A DNA stretch of 24,771 nt from the NCBI GenBank assembly GCA_051652785.1, contig JBOFUX010000015.1, forward strand, positions 1 to 24,771. The letters run 5' to 3'. The number at the start of each line of letters is the position of its first letter. Position 1 is the first letter of the stretch. The stretch is from JAGNZR01 sp051652785. Lineage in GTDB: Bacteria; Fusobacteriota; Fusobacteriia; Fusobacteriales; Fusobacteriaceae. A program made the position numbers and the translations under genes. Positions 14,381-22,996 of the stretch are shown here, piece by piece. A model generated the notes under the pieces. It saw only the letters and a list, made by a program, of their open reading frames with translations. It had not been told where the DNA came from and did not search any database.

Positions 14381-15928
14381 ATGGAAAATAAAAGAGTAAC
14401 TAATGAATTTTTAAAAACTATAAAAGGATATGAAGAGAGAAAAGCTTATGTTTCTCCCTTTGAATTTCAACCAAAAGGAACAATTTTAGAGGGCACAGAG
14501 CTTAAAGATAAAGTTAAAAGAACTAAAATTACTGATACTTTAGAAGAAGCAATAAAACTTTCTGGACTTAAAGATGGGATGACAATATCTTTTCATCATC
14601 ATTTTAGAAATGGTGATAAAGTTTTACCTATGGTGATGAAAAAATTAAATGAAATGGGTTTTAAAAATCTCAGAGTAGCCTCTAGCTCTCTAACTGCAGC
14701 TCATATTTGTTTAGTTGATTATATAAATAATGGGGTAGTAAATAGAATAGAAACTAGTGGGGTTAGAGGAAAACTTGCTGTTGCTATTTCTGACGGAATT
14801 TTAGGTGATTATCCAGCTGTTATTCGTTCGCATGGAGGAAGAGCCAGAGCTGTGGTTTCTGGAGAATTGAAAATAGATGTAGCTTTTTTAGGAGCTCCTT
14901 CTTCAGATTGTATGGGGAATTCAAATGGAGTTATAGGAAAATCTATTTGCGGATCATTAGGTTATGCGAAGGTTGATGCTGCCCATGCAGAAAAAGTTAT
15001 TATTATAACTGACACTTTAGTGGATTATCCAAATCACCCAATAAGTATCCCACAAACAGATGTTGATTATGTAGTGGTGGTTGATGAAATAGGAGACTCA
15101 TCTGGGATTATGTCTGGGGCAACTAGATTTACATCTAATCCAAAGGAATTACTAATGGCTAAAAAAGTACTAGAAACAATGTTAGCCTCTGGATTATTTC
15201 AAGATGGATTTTCAATGCAAACAGGGTCAGGTGGTGCCTCATTAGCAGTTACAAGATTTATAAGAGAGGAATTAATAAAAAAAGGTATGAAGTGTAGTTA
15301 TGCTCTTGGTGGAATAACGAAAGCTTTTGTTGATTTACTAGAAGAGGGATTGGTAGGAAAGCTTTTTGATACTCAAAGTTTTGACTTAGGAGCAGCAGAA
15401 TCAATAGGAAAAAATGAAAAACATGAAGAAGTTAGTGCTGATTTTTATGCAAACCCTTTTAATACTTCACCAGCGGTCAATAAATTAGATTTTGTTGTTT
15501 TAAGTGCTCTAGAGGTAGATAAAAATTTCAATGTAAATGTAATATCGGGTTCTGATGGAGTAATAAGAGAAGCATCAGGGGGACATTCTGATACAGCAGC
15601 AGCAGCAAAAATTTCTATAATAGTTGTTCCCTTAGTAAGAGGAAGAATGGCTACTCTTATGGATAGAGTAACGACAATAGTTACTCCAGGAAGCACTGTA
15701 GATGTAGTGGTAACTGATTATGGGGTAGTGGTAAACCCAAGAAGAATAGATTTAATAAATAAATTTAAAGAATATGGAATAGAATTGAAAACAATGGAAG
15801 AATTAAGAGAAATTGCTGAATTTATAGTTGGGAAACCAAAAGCTATAGAATTTACTGATAAAGTTGTAGCTGTTGTAGAATATAGAGATGGAACGATTAT
15901 TGATGTAGTGAGACAAATAAAACAATAA
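14381..15928 (+). CDS. citF: Citrate lyase alpha subunit (citrate:acetyl-ACP transferase)
   Basis: A 515-residue CoA-transferase-fold enzyme that exchanges the acetyl group on CitD for citrate. Evidence includes the N-terminal block YVSPFEFQPKGTILEGTELK, the HHHFRNGDKVLP stretch (about 71-82), VIRSHGGRARAV, LGAPSSDCMGNSNG and the C-terminal SGGHSDTAAAAK. Length agrees with the family (about 510). Tight spacing to citE (one base), with GGAGGA just inside the citE end, points to coordinated synthesis of the alpha-beta-gamma complex. Cytoplasmic. Confidence 0.93.
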   Translation: MENKRVTNEFLKTIKGYEERKAYVSPFEFQPKGTILEGTELKDKVKRTKITDTLEEAIKLSGLKDGMTISFHHHFRNGDKVLPMVMKKLNEMGFKNLRVASSSLTAAHICLVDYINNGVVNRIETSGVRGKLAVAISDGILGDYPAVIRSHGGRARAVVSGELKIDVAFLGAPSSDCMGNSNGVIGKSICGSLGYAKVDAAHAEKVIIITDTLVDYPNHPISIPQTDVDYVVVVDEIGDSSGIMSGATRFTSNPKELLMAKKVLETMLASGLFQDGFSMQTGSGGASLAVTRFIREELIKKGMKCSYALGGITKAFVDLLEEGLVGKLFDTQSFDLGAAESIGKNEKHEEVSADFYANPFNTSPAVNKLDFVVLSALEVDKNFNVNVISGSDGVIREASGGHSDTAAAAKISIIVVPLVRGRMATLMDRVTTIVTPGSTVDVVVTDYGVVVNPRRIDLINKFKEYGIELKTMEELREIAEFIVGKPKAIEFTDKVVAVVEYRDGTIIDVVRQIKQ

Positions 15929-15954
15929 AACAACATTTAGGAGGAATAAAGGGA

Positions 15955-17304
15955 ATGGCTAAGAATTTTAAGGAACTTTTTAACAATAAAGAGTTTAAAT
16001 GGGGAGGATTAAATCCAACTTTGTTTGCAATTATGTTAATTGTAGTTAGTATTATAGTGTATATGCCTTTTGAAGGAAAAACAGCAGGAGTATTTTTAAG
16101 ATCTAATTTTTTAATAATGTTGTCAATATTAGCTGTTTATGGACTACTTTTTGGAGAAATTGGAGATAGAATTCCTCTTTGGAATGAGTATGTAGGGGGA
16201 GGAACAGTATTAGTGTTCTTTGCATCAGCAGCAATGGGAACCTACGGATGGGTACCAGAAAAAACATTAAAAGCAATAGAAGTTTTTTATAGTGGCTCTT
16301 CAGTAAATTTTTTAGAACTTTTTATTCCAGCTTTGATAGTTGGTTCAGTTTTAACTGTAAATAGAAAGTCACTTATTAAATCAGTAGCCGGTTATATTCC
16401 ACTGATACTTGTTGGTGTAGCAGGGGCAATGATATGCGGGATATTAGTAGGATTATTATTTGGAAAAGCACCTTTAGATGTAATTATAAATTATGTATTA
16501 CCGATAATGGGTGGTGGAACAGGAGCAGGAGCAATACCAATGTCAGAAATGTGGGCTCAAAAAACTGGTAAAGATGCAAAGCAATGGTTTGCATTTGCAA
16601 TTTCAATACTTACTATAGCAAATATTATAGCTATTTTCTTTGGAGCATTTTTAAAAAAACTAGGAAATAAATATCCAACTCTAACAGGAAACGGAGAGTT
16701 AGTTGTAGCGAATTCAAGAGATATAGAAGAAGAAAAAGAACTAAAAGTAGAATCCGGTCCAAAAGAATTTGCAGCAGCTCTATTTTTTACAGGAGTTTTA
16801 GCAGCTGTAGCTCATATGTTAGGGGTATTGTGGTCATCTTTAAATATGCCGTTTGAAATTCATAGACTTGCATTTTTAGTACTTTTAGCAATTTTATTAA
16901 ATATAATGAATATTGTACCTGCAGAAATAAAAGCAGGAGCAAAAAAAATGCAATCATTCTTTTCAAAGCATACAATTTGGATATTAATGGCAGCAGTAGG
17001 ATTTGGAACTGATGTACAAGAAATAATAGATTCTTTTACATTTGGAAATGTGGCAATTGCTTTAGCAGTAGTAGGCGGAGCTGCAGGTGCTATTATGTTA
17101 TTAGCTAAAAAAATGAAATTTTATGCAGTGGAGGCAGCAATAACTGCAGGTCTTTGCATGGCAAATAGAGGCGGTTCAGGGGATATTGCTGTTTTAGGAG
17201 CAGCTGATAGAATGTCTCTTATCTCCTATGCTCAAATATCGTCAAGAATAGGTGGAGCTATGATGCTTATTATAGGTTCAATAATATTTGGATTCTTTGC
17301 ATAA
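15955..17304 (+). CDS. 2-hydroxycarboxylate transporter family carrier, probably citrate:Na+ symporter
   Basis: A 449-residue polytopic membrane protein of the 2HCT family (CitS/CitP/MaeN). Both re-entrant-loop signatures are present: GGGTGAGAIPMSEMW (186-200) and NRGGSGDIAVLGAADRM (404-420). Conserved arginines R405, R419 and R431 (in AQISSRIGG) lie in the substrate region of this family. It is last in the oad-cit operon, after AGGAGG, so citrate is the probable substrate, with Na+ coupling likely given the sodium-pumping decarboxylase. Malate, or citrate/acetate exchange, cannot be excluded from sequence. A strong terminator starts 9 nt after the stop. Confidence 0.88.
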   Translation: MAKNFKELFNNKEFKWGGLNPTLFAIMLIVVSIIVYMPFEGKTAGVFLRSNFLIMLSILAVYGLLFGEIGDRIPLWNEYVGGGTVLVFFASAAMGTYGWVPEKTLKAIEVFYSGSSVNFLELFIPALIVGSVLTVNRKSLIKSVAGYIPLILVGVAGAMICGILVGLLFGKAPLDVIINYVLPIMGGGTGAGAIPMSEMWAQKTGKDAKQWFAFAISILTIANIIAIFFGAFLKKLGNKYPTLTGNGELVVANSRDIEEEKELKVESGPKEFAAALFFTGVLAAVAHMLGVLWSSLNMPFEIHRLAFLVLLAILLNIMNIVPAEIKAGAKKMQSFFSKHTIWILMAAVGFGTDVQEIIDSFTFGNVAIALAVVGGAAGAIMLLAKKMKFYAVEAAITAGLCMANRGGSGDIAVLGAADRMSLISYAQISSRIGGAMMLIIGSIIFGFFA

Positions 17305-17312
17305 AAAAAAAT

Positions 17313-17356
17313 AAAACCGTAAAACCGTAAAATTATTTTACAGTTTTACGGTTTTT
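17313..17356 (+). terminator. Terminator of the oad-cit operon
   Basis: A long stem (about 19 bp, one mismatch) pairs 17313-17331 with 17337-17355 around a short loop and ends in five T residues. The left arm contains two tandem copies of CCGTAAAA (17317-17332). Confidence 0.85.
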
Positions 17357-17383
17357 GATATGTTATAGTTAATAAATATTATA

Positions 17384-17412
17384 TTGAAAATATATTATTT
17401 GTAGGTTATAAT
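17384..17412 (+). promoter_or_regulatory. Promoter of the PTS EIICB gene
   Basis: TTGAAA (17384-17389), 17 nt, then TATAAT (17407-17412). This gives a short leader of about 43 nt to the ATG. No operator or antiterminator hairpin was recognised. Confidence 0.7.
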
Positions 17413-17461
17413 AAAATAACAAGAATGAAGTTAAAATTTCAGAAAATTTAGGAGGAAATTT

Positions 17462-18895
17462 ATGTTCAGTTATTTACAAAAGATAGGAAAAGCATTAATG
17501 GTCCCAGTAGCAGTACTTCCAGCAGCAGCAGTTTTAATGGGGATTGGATACTGGATAGATCCCAGTGGTTGGGGTGGAGATAGTGCATTAGCAGCTTTTT
17601 TAATAAAAGCAGGGGCATCTATAATTGATAATATGGGAATGTTATTTGCCGTTGGTGTAGCTTATGGGATGTCTAAAGATAAAGATGGTTCAGCCGCTCT
17701 TGCAGGTTTAGTTGCATGGTTAGTAGTAACAACACTTTTAGCACCAGGTTCTGTCGCTATGCTAAAAGGAATTTCAATAGATAGCGTCTCTCCAGCTTTT
17801 GGAAAAATTCAAAATCAATTTGTAGGGATTTTATGTGGAGTAGTCTCTGCAGAATTATATAATAGATTTAGTAAAACTGAATTGCCTTCAGCATTAGCAT
17901 TTTTTTCAGGAAGAAGACTAGTTCCAATTTTAACTTCAGTGGTAATGATGGGGATTTCTTTTATTTTAATGATAGTGTGGCCGTTGATATTTTCTGGATT
18001 AGTATCATTTGGAATAAAAATATCTGAATTAGGGGCTATAGGAGCTGGAATTTATGGTTTTTTAAATAGAATATTAATTCCAATAGGATTACACCATGCT
18101 CTAAATTCAGTATTTTGGTTTGATGTAGCGGGAATAAATGATATCGGTAATTTTTGGGCAGGAAAAGGTACTAAAGGAATAGTTGGAATGTATCAGGCTG
18201 GATTTTTTCCAATAATGATGTTTGGTTTATTAGGAGCAGCTCTAGCCTTTGTGAAAACAGCACGACCTGAAAATAAAACAAAAATAAAATCTATAATGAT
18301 AGCAGCAGGTTTTGCAACATTTTTTACAGGTGTAACGGAACCTATAGAATTTGCATTTATGTTTGTAGCACCAGGTTTATATTTAGTTCATGCTTTACTA
18401 ACTGGAATTTCTTTGTTTATAGCTGCTTCTATGCCTTGGATAGCAGGATTTGGATTTTCAGCTGGATTAGTAGATTTAGTTTTATCATCAAAACTTCCAT
18501 TAGCAATAAAACCTTTTATGTTAATTCTTCAAGGAATAGTTTTCTTTGCAATATATTATTTTGTATTTACTTATGCAATAAAGAAATTTAATTTATTAAC
18601 TCCAGGAAGAGAAGAAAATACAGAGGATGAATCTACAGAGAGTTTAAAAGGGAATAATAAACACTCTGTAATAGCTAATGTTTTAATTGAAGCATTAGGT
18701 GGAAAAGAAAATATTGTTTCTCTTGATTATTGTGCTACTAGACTTAGACTAGAAGTTAAAGATAGTGGTTTAGTTAATGAAAAAAGAGTAAAATCGGTAA
18801 GTTCAGGTATGTTAAAGCCGAGTAAAACAGCAGTTCAAGTTATAATCGGACCAACTGTTGAATTTGTTGCAAATGAATTAAAGAAATTAATTTAA
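17462..18895 (+). CDS. nagE: PTS system EIICB, N-acetylglucosamine type
   Basis: A 477-residue sugar phosphotransferase permease. EIIC spans about 1-380 with some ten membrane segments; GLHHALNSVFWFDVAGINDI and FFTGVTEPIEFAFMF contain the conserved His and Glu of the glucose/GlcNAc family, and the first matches NagE closely. EIIB spans about 395-477 with the phosphorylated C424 in LDYCATRLRL. There is no EIIA domain, unlike E. coli NagE (about 648 residues), so a separate EIIA must supply phosphate. AGGAGGAAA precedes the ATG. It is a single-gene unit between two terminators. Glucose is the main alternative substrate. Confidence 0.82.
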   Translation: MFSYLQKIGKALMVPVAVLPAAAVLMGIGYWIDPSGWGGDSALAAFLIKAGASIIDNMGMLFAVGVAYGMSKDKDGSAALAGLVAWLVVTTLLAPGSVAMLKGISIDSVSPAFGKIQNQFVGILCGVVSAELYNRFSKTELPSALAFFSGRRLVPILTSVVMMGISFILMIVWPLIFSGLVSFGIKISELGAIGAGIYGFLNRILIPIGLHHALNSVFWFDVAGINDIGNFWAGKGTKGIVGMYQAGFFPIMMFGLLGAALAFVKTARPENKTKIKSIMIAAGFATFFTGVTEPIEFAFMFVAPGLYLVHALLTGISLFIAASMPWIAGFGFSAGLVDLVLSSKLPLAIKPFMLILQGIVFFAIYYFVFTYAIKKFNLLTPGREENTEDESTESLKGNNKHSVIANVLIEALGGKENIVSLDYCATRLRLEVKDSGLVNEKRVKSVSSGMLKPSKTAVQVIIGPTVEFVANELKKLI

Positions 18896-18923
18896 AGAAA
18901 TTTCTTTATTAAAAAGATAAGAG

Positions 18924-18964
18924 AAAAAATGGTTTTAATGAAAATTTCATTGAAACCATTTTTT
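18924..18964 (+). terminator. Terminator of the PTS EIICB gene
   Basis: An 18-bp stem (18924-18941 with 18947-18964) has only one non-Watson-Crick pair (T opposite G), a 5-nt loop AAATT, and a six-T tail. It begins 28 nt after the stop codon. Confidence 0.85.
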
Positions 18965-19063
18965 AATATTGAAAAAATATAGAGCATTATAAAATAAAGA
19001 TTATTCATAAATTGTGTTTTTAACTTTATAATAAAACATTAAACTCAAAAAAAATACATTGTA

Positions 19064-19092
19064 TTGAAATATATATATATTTGTGTTATGAT
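19064..19092 (+). promoter_or_regulatory. Promoter of gltS
   Basis: TTGAAA (19064-19069), 17 nt, then TATGAT (19087-19092) with an extended TG at 19084-19085. Transcription near 19099 leaves a 63-nt leader and rules out translation from the TTG at 19081. Confidence 0.7.
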
Positions 19093-19161
19093 ATTTTAAC
19101 TATTGAAGCTCTTTTTTATTGTAAGGAGAATTTAAAAATAAAAAGTAATTTAGGAGGGGAA

Positions 19162-20346
19162 ATGCAGTTAATAGTTTTAGATATGGCACAAACATTAGCT
19201 TTTGCAATAATACTATTAGTGGTAGGAAGAAAAATAAAAAGTAAAGTAATTTTTTTTCAGAGATATTTTATTCCAGCTCCAGTTATTGGAGGAGTAATTT
19301 TTTCTATATTAACTTTAATTGGTCATAATATGCAATTATTTGAGTTTAAATTTGATAATACATTAAAAGATTTATTAATGGTAGCTTTCTTTACAACAAT
19401 AGGATTTTCAGCAAGTTTAAAAACATTAAAACAAGGTGGTGTACAGGTGTTTATATTCCTTGTAGCAGCCACAGTATTGGTCATAATACAAAATTCTTTA
19501 GGTGTATTTATGGCTAAATTTTTTGGATTAAATCCTTTAATAGGATTAGCTGCAGGCTCAGTTCCATTATCAGGAGGACACGGAACTGCAAGTGCTTTTG
19601 GTCCAGTTTTAGAATCTGCAGGAGCAACAGGAGCATTTTCAGTTGCAATAGCCTCAGCAACTTTTGGATTAGTGGCGGGTTGTGCCATTGGTGGACCAAT
19701 TGCTAAGAGATTATTAGTTAAATACAATTTGAAATATGAAATTGAAAAAATTAAAAAAGATGATAATCATAAGGAGCTTGAGCAAATTAATGAAAATTCA
19801 ATGTTTGGAGCGATTATATTAGTATCTATTTCTATGGGACTTGGAAGTTTAGTAGGGATTGTACTAAAAGAAACAAAAATCGTTCTTCCTGTTTATATAG
19901 GGGCTATGTTAATAGCGGCAATTATTAGAAATATAATGGATTCACAAAAAAAAGAAATTCCTAAAATAGAACTGAATATAATTGGAAGCATAAGCCTTTC
20001 AATCTTTTTATCTATGGCATTAATGACATTAGCACTATGGGATTTAGCGACTTTAGCAGGACCTCTATTAATAATGTTATTAGTTCAAACAGGAGTAACA
20101 GGATTATATGCTTATTTTATAACTTTTAATATAATGGGAAGGAATTATGATGCAGCAGTGATATCAGCAGGTCATTGTGGATTCGGACTGGGAGCTACTC
20201 CTAATGCAATGGCAAATATGGAAGCATTTACTAGTAAAAATGGCGCTTCAATAAAAGCCTTCTTTGTATTGCCCATTGTTGGTGCAATGTTTATTGATTT
20301 TACAAATGCTGCCGTAATTACTTTCTTTATGAATTTACTAAAATAA
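19162..20346 (+). CDS. gltS: Sodium/glutamate symporter
   Basis: A 394-residue polytopic inner-membrane carrier of the ESS family (usual length about 400), importing glutamate with Na+. Family blocks are YFIPAPVIGGV near the N-terminus, AAGSVPLSGGHGTASAFGPV in the first half, and AGHCGFGLGATPNAMANMEA in the second half; these mark the two inverted repeats with re-entrant loops. I place the start at ATG 19162, preceded by AGGAGGGG (19152-19159). An upstream TTG at 19081 would add 27 residues, but lies before the expected transcript start. Monocistronic, with its own promoter and terminator. Glutamate is a major fermentation substrate in Fusobacteriota, which fits. Confidence 0.9.
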   Translation: MQLIVLDMAQTLAFAIILLVVGRKIKSKVIFFQRYFIPAPVIGGVIFSILTLIGHNMQLFEFKFDNTLKDLLMVAFFTTIGFSASLKTLKQGGVQVFIFLVAATVLVIIQNSLGVFMAKFFGLNPLIGLAAGSVPLSGGHGTASAFGPVLESAGATGAFSVAIASATFGLVAGCAIGGPIAKRLLVKYNLKYEIEKIKKDDNHKELEQINENSMFGAIILVSISMGLGSLVGIVLKETKIVLPVYIGAMLIAAIIRNIMDSQKKEIPKIELNIIGSISLSIFLSMALMTLALWDLATLAGPLLIMLLVQTGVTGLYAYFITFNIMGRNYDAAVISAGHCGFGLGATPNAMANMEAFTSKNGASIKAFFVLPIVGAMFIDFTNAAVITFFMNLLK

Positions 20347-20363
20347 AATTAATATTTTTAAGA

Positions 20364-20405
20364 AAAAAATGAGAAATTTAACTTAAATTAAATTTCTCAT
20401 TTTTT
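20364..20405 (+). terminator. Terminator of gltS
   Basis: A perfect 18-bp stem (20364-20381 with 20388-20405), loop CTTAAA, and six terminal T residues, starting 17 nt after the gltS stop. The mirror-image A-run could also stop transcripts arriving from the other strand. Confidence 0.88.
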
Positions 20406-20524
20406 ATTTAAACAATGTGAGATATTCTAGCAATAAATTAAAATAAAACTCATAAAACATGATTACAAAGACCTTTTAAAAACTTTAAATATAAAAACTT
20501 GAAATTATTTTTTATTTAAAAACT

Positions 20525-20553
20525 TTGCATTATATTAAAAAAAATGGTATTAT
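20525..20553 (+). promoter_or_regulatory. Promoter of the glycerate operon
   Basis: TTGCAT (20525-20530), 17 nt, then an extended -10 TG-G-TATTAT (TG at 20545-20546, hexamer 20548-20553). The start would fall near 20560, right before the operator-like palindrome. Confidence 0.6.
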
Positions 20554-20565
20554 TTTTTATATAAG

Positions 20566-20576
20566 TTGTCAGACAA
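20566..20576. promoter_or_regulatory. FadR/GntR-type operator of the glycerate operon
   Basis: TTGTCAGACAA has perfect 5-bp arms around a central A, the form of many FCD-subfamily operators. It lies 12 nt after the -10 box, a blocking position. The GntR gene at the end of this operon (22997-23653) is the expected binder, giving feedback control. Confidence 0.6.
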
Positions 20577-20596
20577 GTTTGAAAATTGGAGGTTAT

Positions 20597-21748
20597 ATGA
20601 AAGTATTGATAGCAATTGATTCATTTAAGGGAAGTTTAACATCTTTAGAAGCTGCAGAGTCGTTTGAATGTGGAGTAAAAAAAATATATCCGAATGCTGA
20701 AGTTGTAAAAGTTTCTTTAGCTGACGGTGGTGAAGGGACTGTTCAAGCTCTTGTCACAGATAGTTGTGGTGAGATAGTTGAAATAGAAGTAAATGATCCG
20801 CTTATGAGAAAAATAAAATCTTTTTATGGAATATTAGGGAATAAAAAAACTGCAATAATAGAAATGGCTGCAGCAAGTGGACTTCCTTTACTTACTTCAG
20901 AAGAAAAAAATCCTATGGAAACAAGTACTTTTGGAACTGGAGAATTAATTAAAGATGCTATACAAAAAGGTTGTAGAGAGTTTATTGTTGGAATTGGAGG
21001 AAGTGCTACAAATGATGGTGGTATAGGAATGTTAAAAGCTTTTGGCTATAAATTTTTAGATAAAAATAATGAAGAATTAAAACCAATTGGCAAAAATTTA
21101 ATAAAAATTGTAAAAATAGATACAAGTAAAAAAATGAAAGAACTAGATGAATGCAATTTTCTTATTGCCTGTGATGTAGATAATCCATTATATGGACCTA
21201 AAGGAGCAGCCGAAATTTACTCACGTCAAAAAGGAGCTACAGAAGAAATGGTAAAAGAGTTAGATTTAGGACTAAAGAATTTTTCAAATATATTAAAAAA
21301 TAATTTATCAAAAGATATAGGTGCTGTGCCAGGTTCTGGAGCAGCGGGAGGTCTTGGAGCAGGATTTTTAGGATTTTTAAATGCAGAACTAAAATCAGGA
21401 ATAGAAATTATAGTTGAAACAATTAAATTAAAAGAAAAAATGAAGAATGCAGATTTAGTAATAACTGGAGAGGGAAGAATAGATTTTCAAACAATTATGG
21501 GAAAAACTCCAGTAGGTGTTTCCAAAGTTGCTAAGTCTTTAGGAATCCCTGTAATAGCAGTGGCAGGTTCAGTTGGTGGTGATTCAGAAGAAGTACATAA
21601 GTATGGTATAGATGCGGTTTTTTCAATAATGAATTCCCCTATATCATTAAAAGAGGCTATGGTAAAGGATAATGCAAAAAAAATGATGGAAAAAAATGCA
21701 ATGGAAATAATGAGAGTTATAAAAGCTTTTAAGGGAGATTCACTATGA
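20597..21748 (+). CDS. Glycerate kinase (glycerate 2-kinase family)
   Basis: A 383-residue cytoplasmic enzyme that phosphorylates D-glycerate with ATP, most likely to 2-phosphoglycerate as in the GarK/GlxK family. Motifs are IAIDSFKGSLTSLEAAE (4-20), KVSLADGGEGTVQAL, GIGGSATNDGGIGML, GSGAAGGLGAGFLGF and VITGEGRIDFQTIMGKTP, all characteristic. The start at 20597 is preceded by TTGGAGGTT; the frame is open to 20525, but that extension overlaps the promoter and operator. The stop overlaps the permease start (ATGA). It would feed glycerate into lower glycolysis. Confidence 0.92.
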   Translation: MKVLIAIDSFKGSLTSLEAAESFECGVKKIYPNAEVVKVSLADGGEGTVQALVTDSCGEIVEIEVNDPLMRKIKSFYGILGNKKTAIIEMAAASGLPLLTSEEKNPMETSTFGTGELIKDAIQKGCREFIVGIGGSATNDGGIGMLKAFGYKFLDKNNEELKPIGKNLIKIVKIDTSKKMKELDECNFLIACDVDNPLYGPKGAAEIYSRQKGATEEMVKELDLGLKNFSNILKNNLSKDIGAVPGSGAAGGLGAGFLGFLNAELKSGIEIIVETIKLKEKMKNADLVITGEGRIDFQTIMGKTPVGVSKVAKSLGIPVIAVAGSVGGDSEEVHKYGIDAVFSIMNSPISLKEAMVKDNAKKMMEKNAMEIMRVIKAFKGDSL

Positions 21749-22995
21749 TAGAAATTACAGCATTAGGAGCATTAGTAGGTTTAGGAATAGCTATATTTTT
21801 AATTATTAAAAAAGTTCAACCTGTTTATAGTTTGCTTATAGGAGCCACGTTAGGAGGATTAATTGGAGGTGCTAGTTTAACTAGTACAGTAGGGTTCATG
21901 ATCGGTGGAGTAAAAGATATTATGCCTTCGGTTGTAAGAATTTTAACGGCGGGAATATTAGCAGGAGTGCTTATAAAAAGTGGTGCAGCTAATAAAATAG
22001 CAGAAACGATTATTGAAAAATTAGGGAGCAAAAGAGCAATATTAGCTTTAGCTATATCTACAATGTTGCTTACCAGTGTAGGTGTTTTCGTAGACGTTGC
22101 AGTTATAACTGTTTCATCTATAGCTCTTGTAATAGGTAAAAAAGCAAATATTTCTAGAAGTGCTGTTTTATTGGCTATGATAGGAGGAGGAAAAGCAGGA
22201 AATATAATATCACCTAATCCTAATACGATAGCAGCAGCAGGGATATTTAAAGTAGAACTTTCATCTCTTATGTTAGCTAATCTAGTTCCAGCCATATTTG
22301 GTCTAGTAGCAACAGTAATATTAGCAACATACATTTCAAAAAAAGGGGAAATGATAAATTTTGCAGAAGAAGAAAACAATGTAGAGGGACCAAGTTTTTT
22401 TTCAGCTATTCTAGGTCCAATAATTACAATTTTTCTTTTATCTTTAAGACCTTTAATAGGGATAAATATAGATCCACTAATAGCTCTTCCATTAGGTGGA
22501 GTAGTGGGAGTAATAGCTATGGGGAAAGCTAAAAATTTGAATAGCTATATGAATTATGGACTAAGTAAAATGACAGGAGTTGCAGTTCTTTTAATTGGAA
22601 CAGGAGCGGTAGCCGGCATAATAAAAGCTTCTTCTCTTAAAGATGTAACTGTAAGTTTATTAGAAAAATCAGGGCTTCCAGCATATTTACTTGCACCAAT
22701 TTCAGGAATTGTTATGTCAGCAGCAACTGCTTCAACTACAGCAGGAACAAGTGTAGCAAGTGAAACTTTTGCTCCAACACTTTTAGCATTAGGGATAAAA
22801 TCTCTTTATGGTGCGGCAATGATTCATGCAGGAGCAACAGTTTTAGATCATCTTCCTCATGGGTCATTTTTTCATTCAACAGCAGGAGCAACAGAAATTA
22901 AAGTTGGGGATAGGTTAAAGTTAATACCTTATGAAACTGCTATTGGAGCTGTTTTAGCTCTTGTTTCGACAATAATATATGGAATTATTTTATAA
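21745..22995 (+). CDS. GntP-family permease, probable glycerate importer
   Basis: A 416-residue polytopic membrane protein of the gluconate:H+ symporter (GntP) family. It shows repeated hydrophobic segments and the blocks GGGKAGNIISPNPNTIAAAG (about 151-170), TSVGVFVDVAVI and HAGATVLDHLPHGSFFHST. The ATGA overlap with the glycerate kinase gene and the shared operon make glycerate or a glycerate precursor the likely substrate; gluconate is the family default, but no gluconate kinase is nearby. It ends one base before the regulator gene. Confidence 0.85.
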   Translation: MIEITALGALVGLGIAIFLIIKKVQPVYSLLIGATLGGLIGGASLTSTVGFMIGGVKDIMPSVVRILTAGILAGVLIKSGAANKIAETIIEKLGSKRAILALAISTMLLTSVGVFVDVAVITVSSIALVIGKKANISRSAVLLAMIGGGKAGNIISPNPNTIAAAGIFKVELSSLMLANLVPAIFGLVATVILATYISKKGEMINFAEEENNVEGPSFFSAILGPIITIFLLSLRPLIGINIDPLIALPLGGVVGVIAMGKAKNLNSYMNYGLSKMTGVAVLLIGTGAVAGIIKASSLKDVTVSLLEKSGLPAYLLAPISGIVMSAATASTTAGTSVASETFAPTLLALGIKSLYGAAMIHAGATVLDHLPHGSFFHSTAGATEIKVGDRLKLIPYETAIGAVLALVSTIIYGIIL

Positions 22996-22996
22996 G

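Noticed and set aside
19081..19161. N-terminal extension of gltS from TTG 19081
   Set aside because: It overlaps the -10 box of the predicted promoter, and the AGGAGGGG before ATG 19162 fits the normal family start.
19323..19727. 134-codon open frame antisense to gltS
   Set aside because: Low-complexity Ala/Pro/Asn-rich translation lying opposite the conserved GGHGTA region of gltS. No start signals.
20525..20596. N-terminal extension of glycerate kinase
   Set aside because: It covers the promoter and operator palindrome. The family start MKVLIAIDSFKGS has a GGAGG at the right distance.
21825..22379. 184-codon open frame antisense to the GntP permease gene
   Set aside because: Long antisense frames are common opposite hydrophobic membrane proteins. 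The sense strand carries family motifs throughout.
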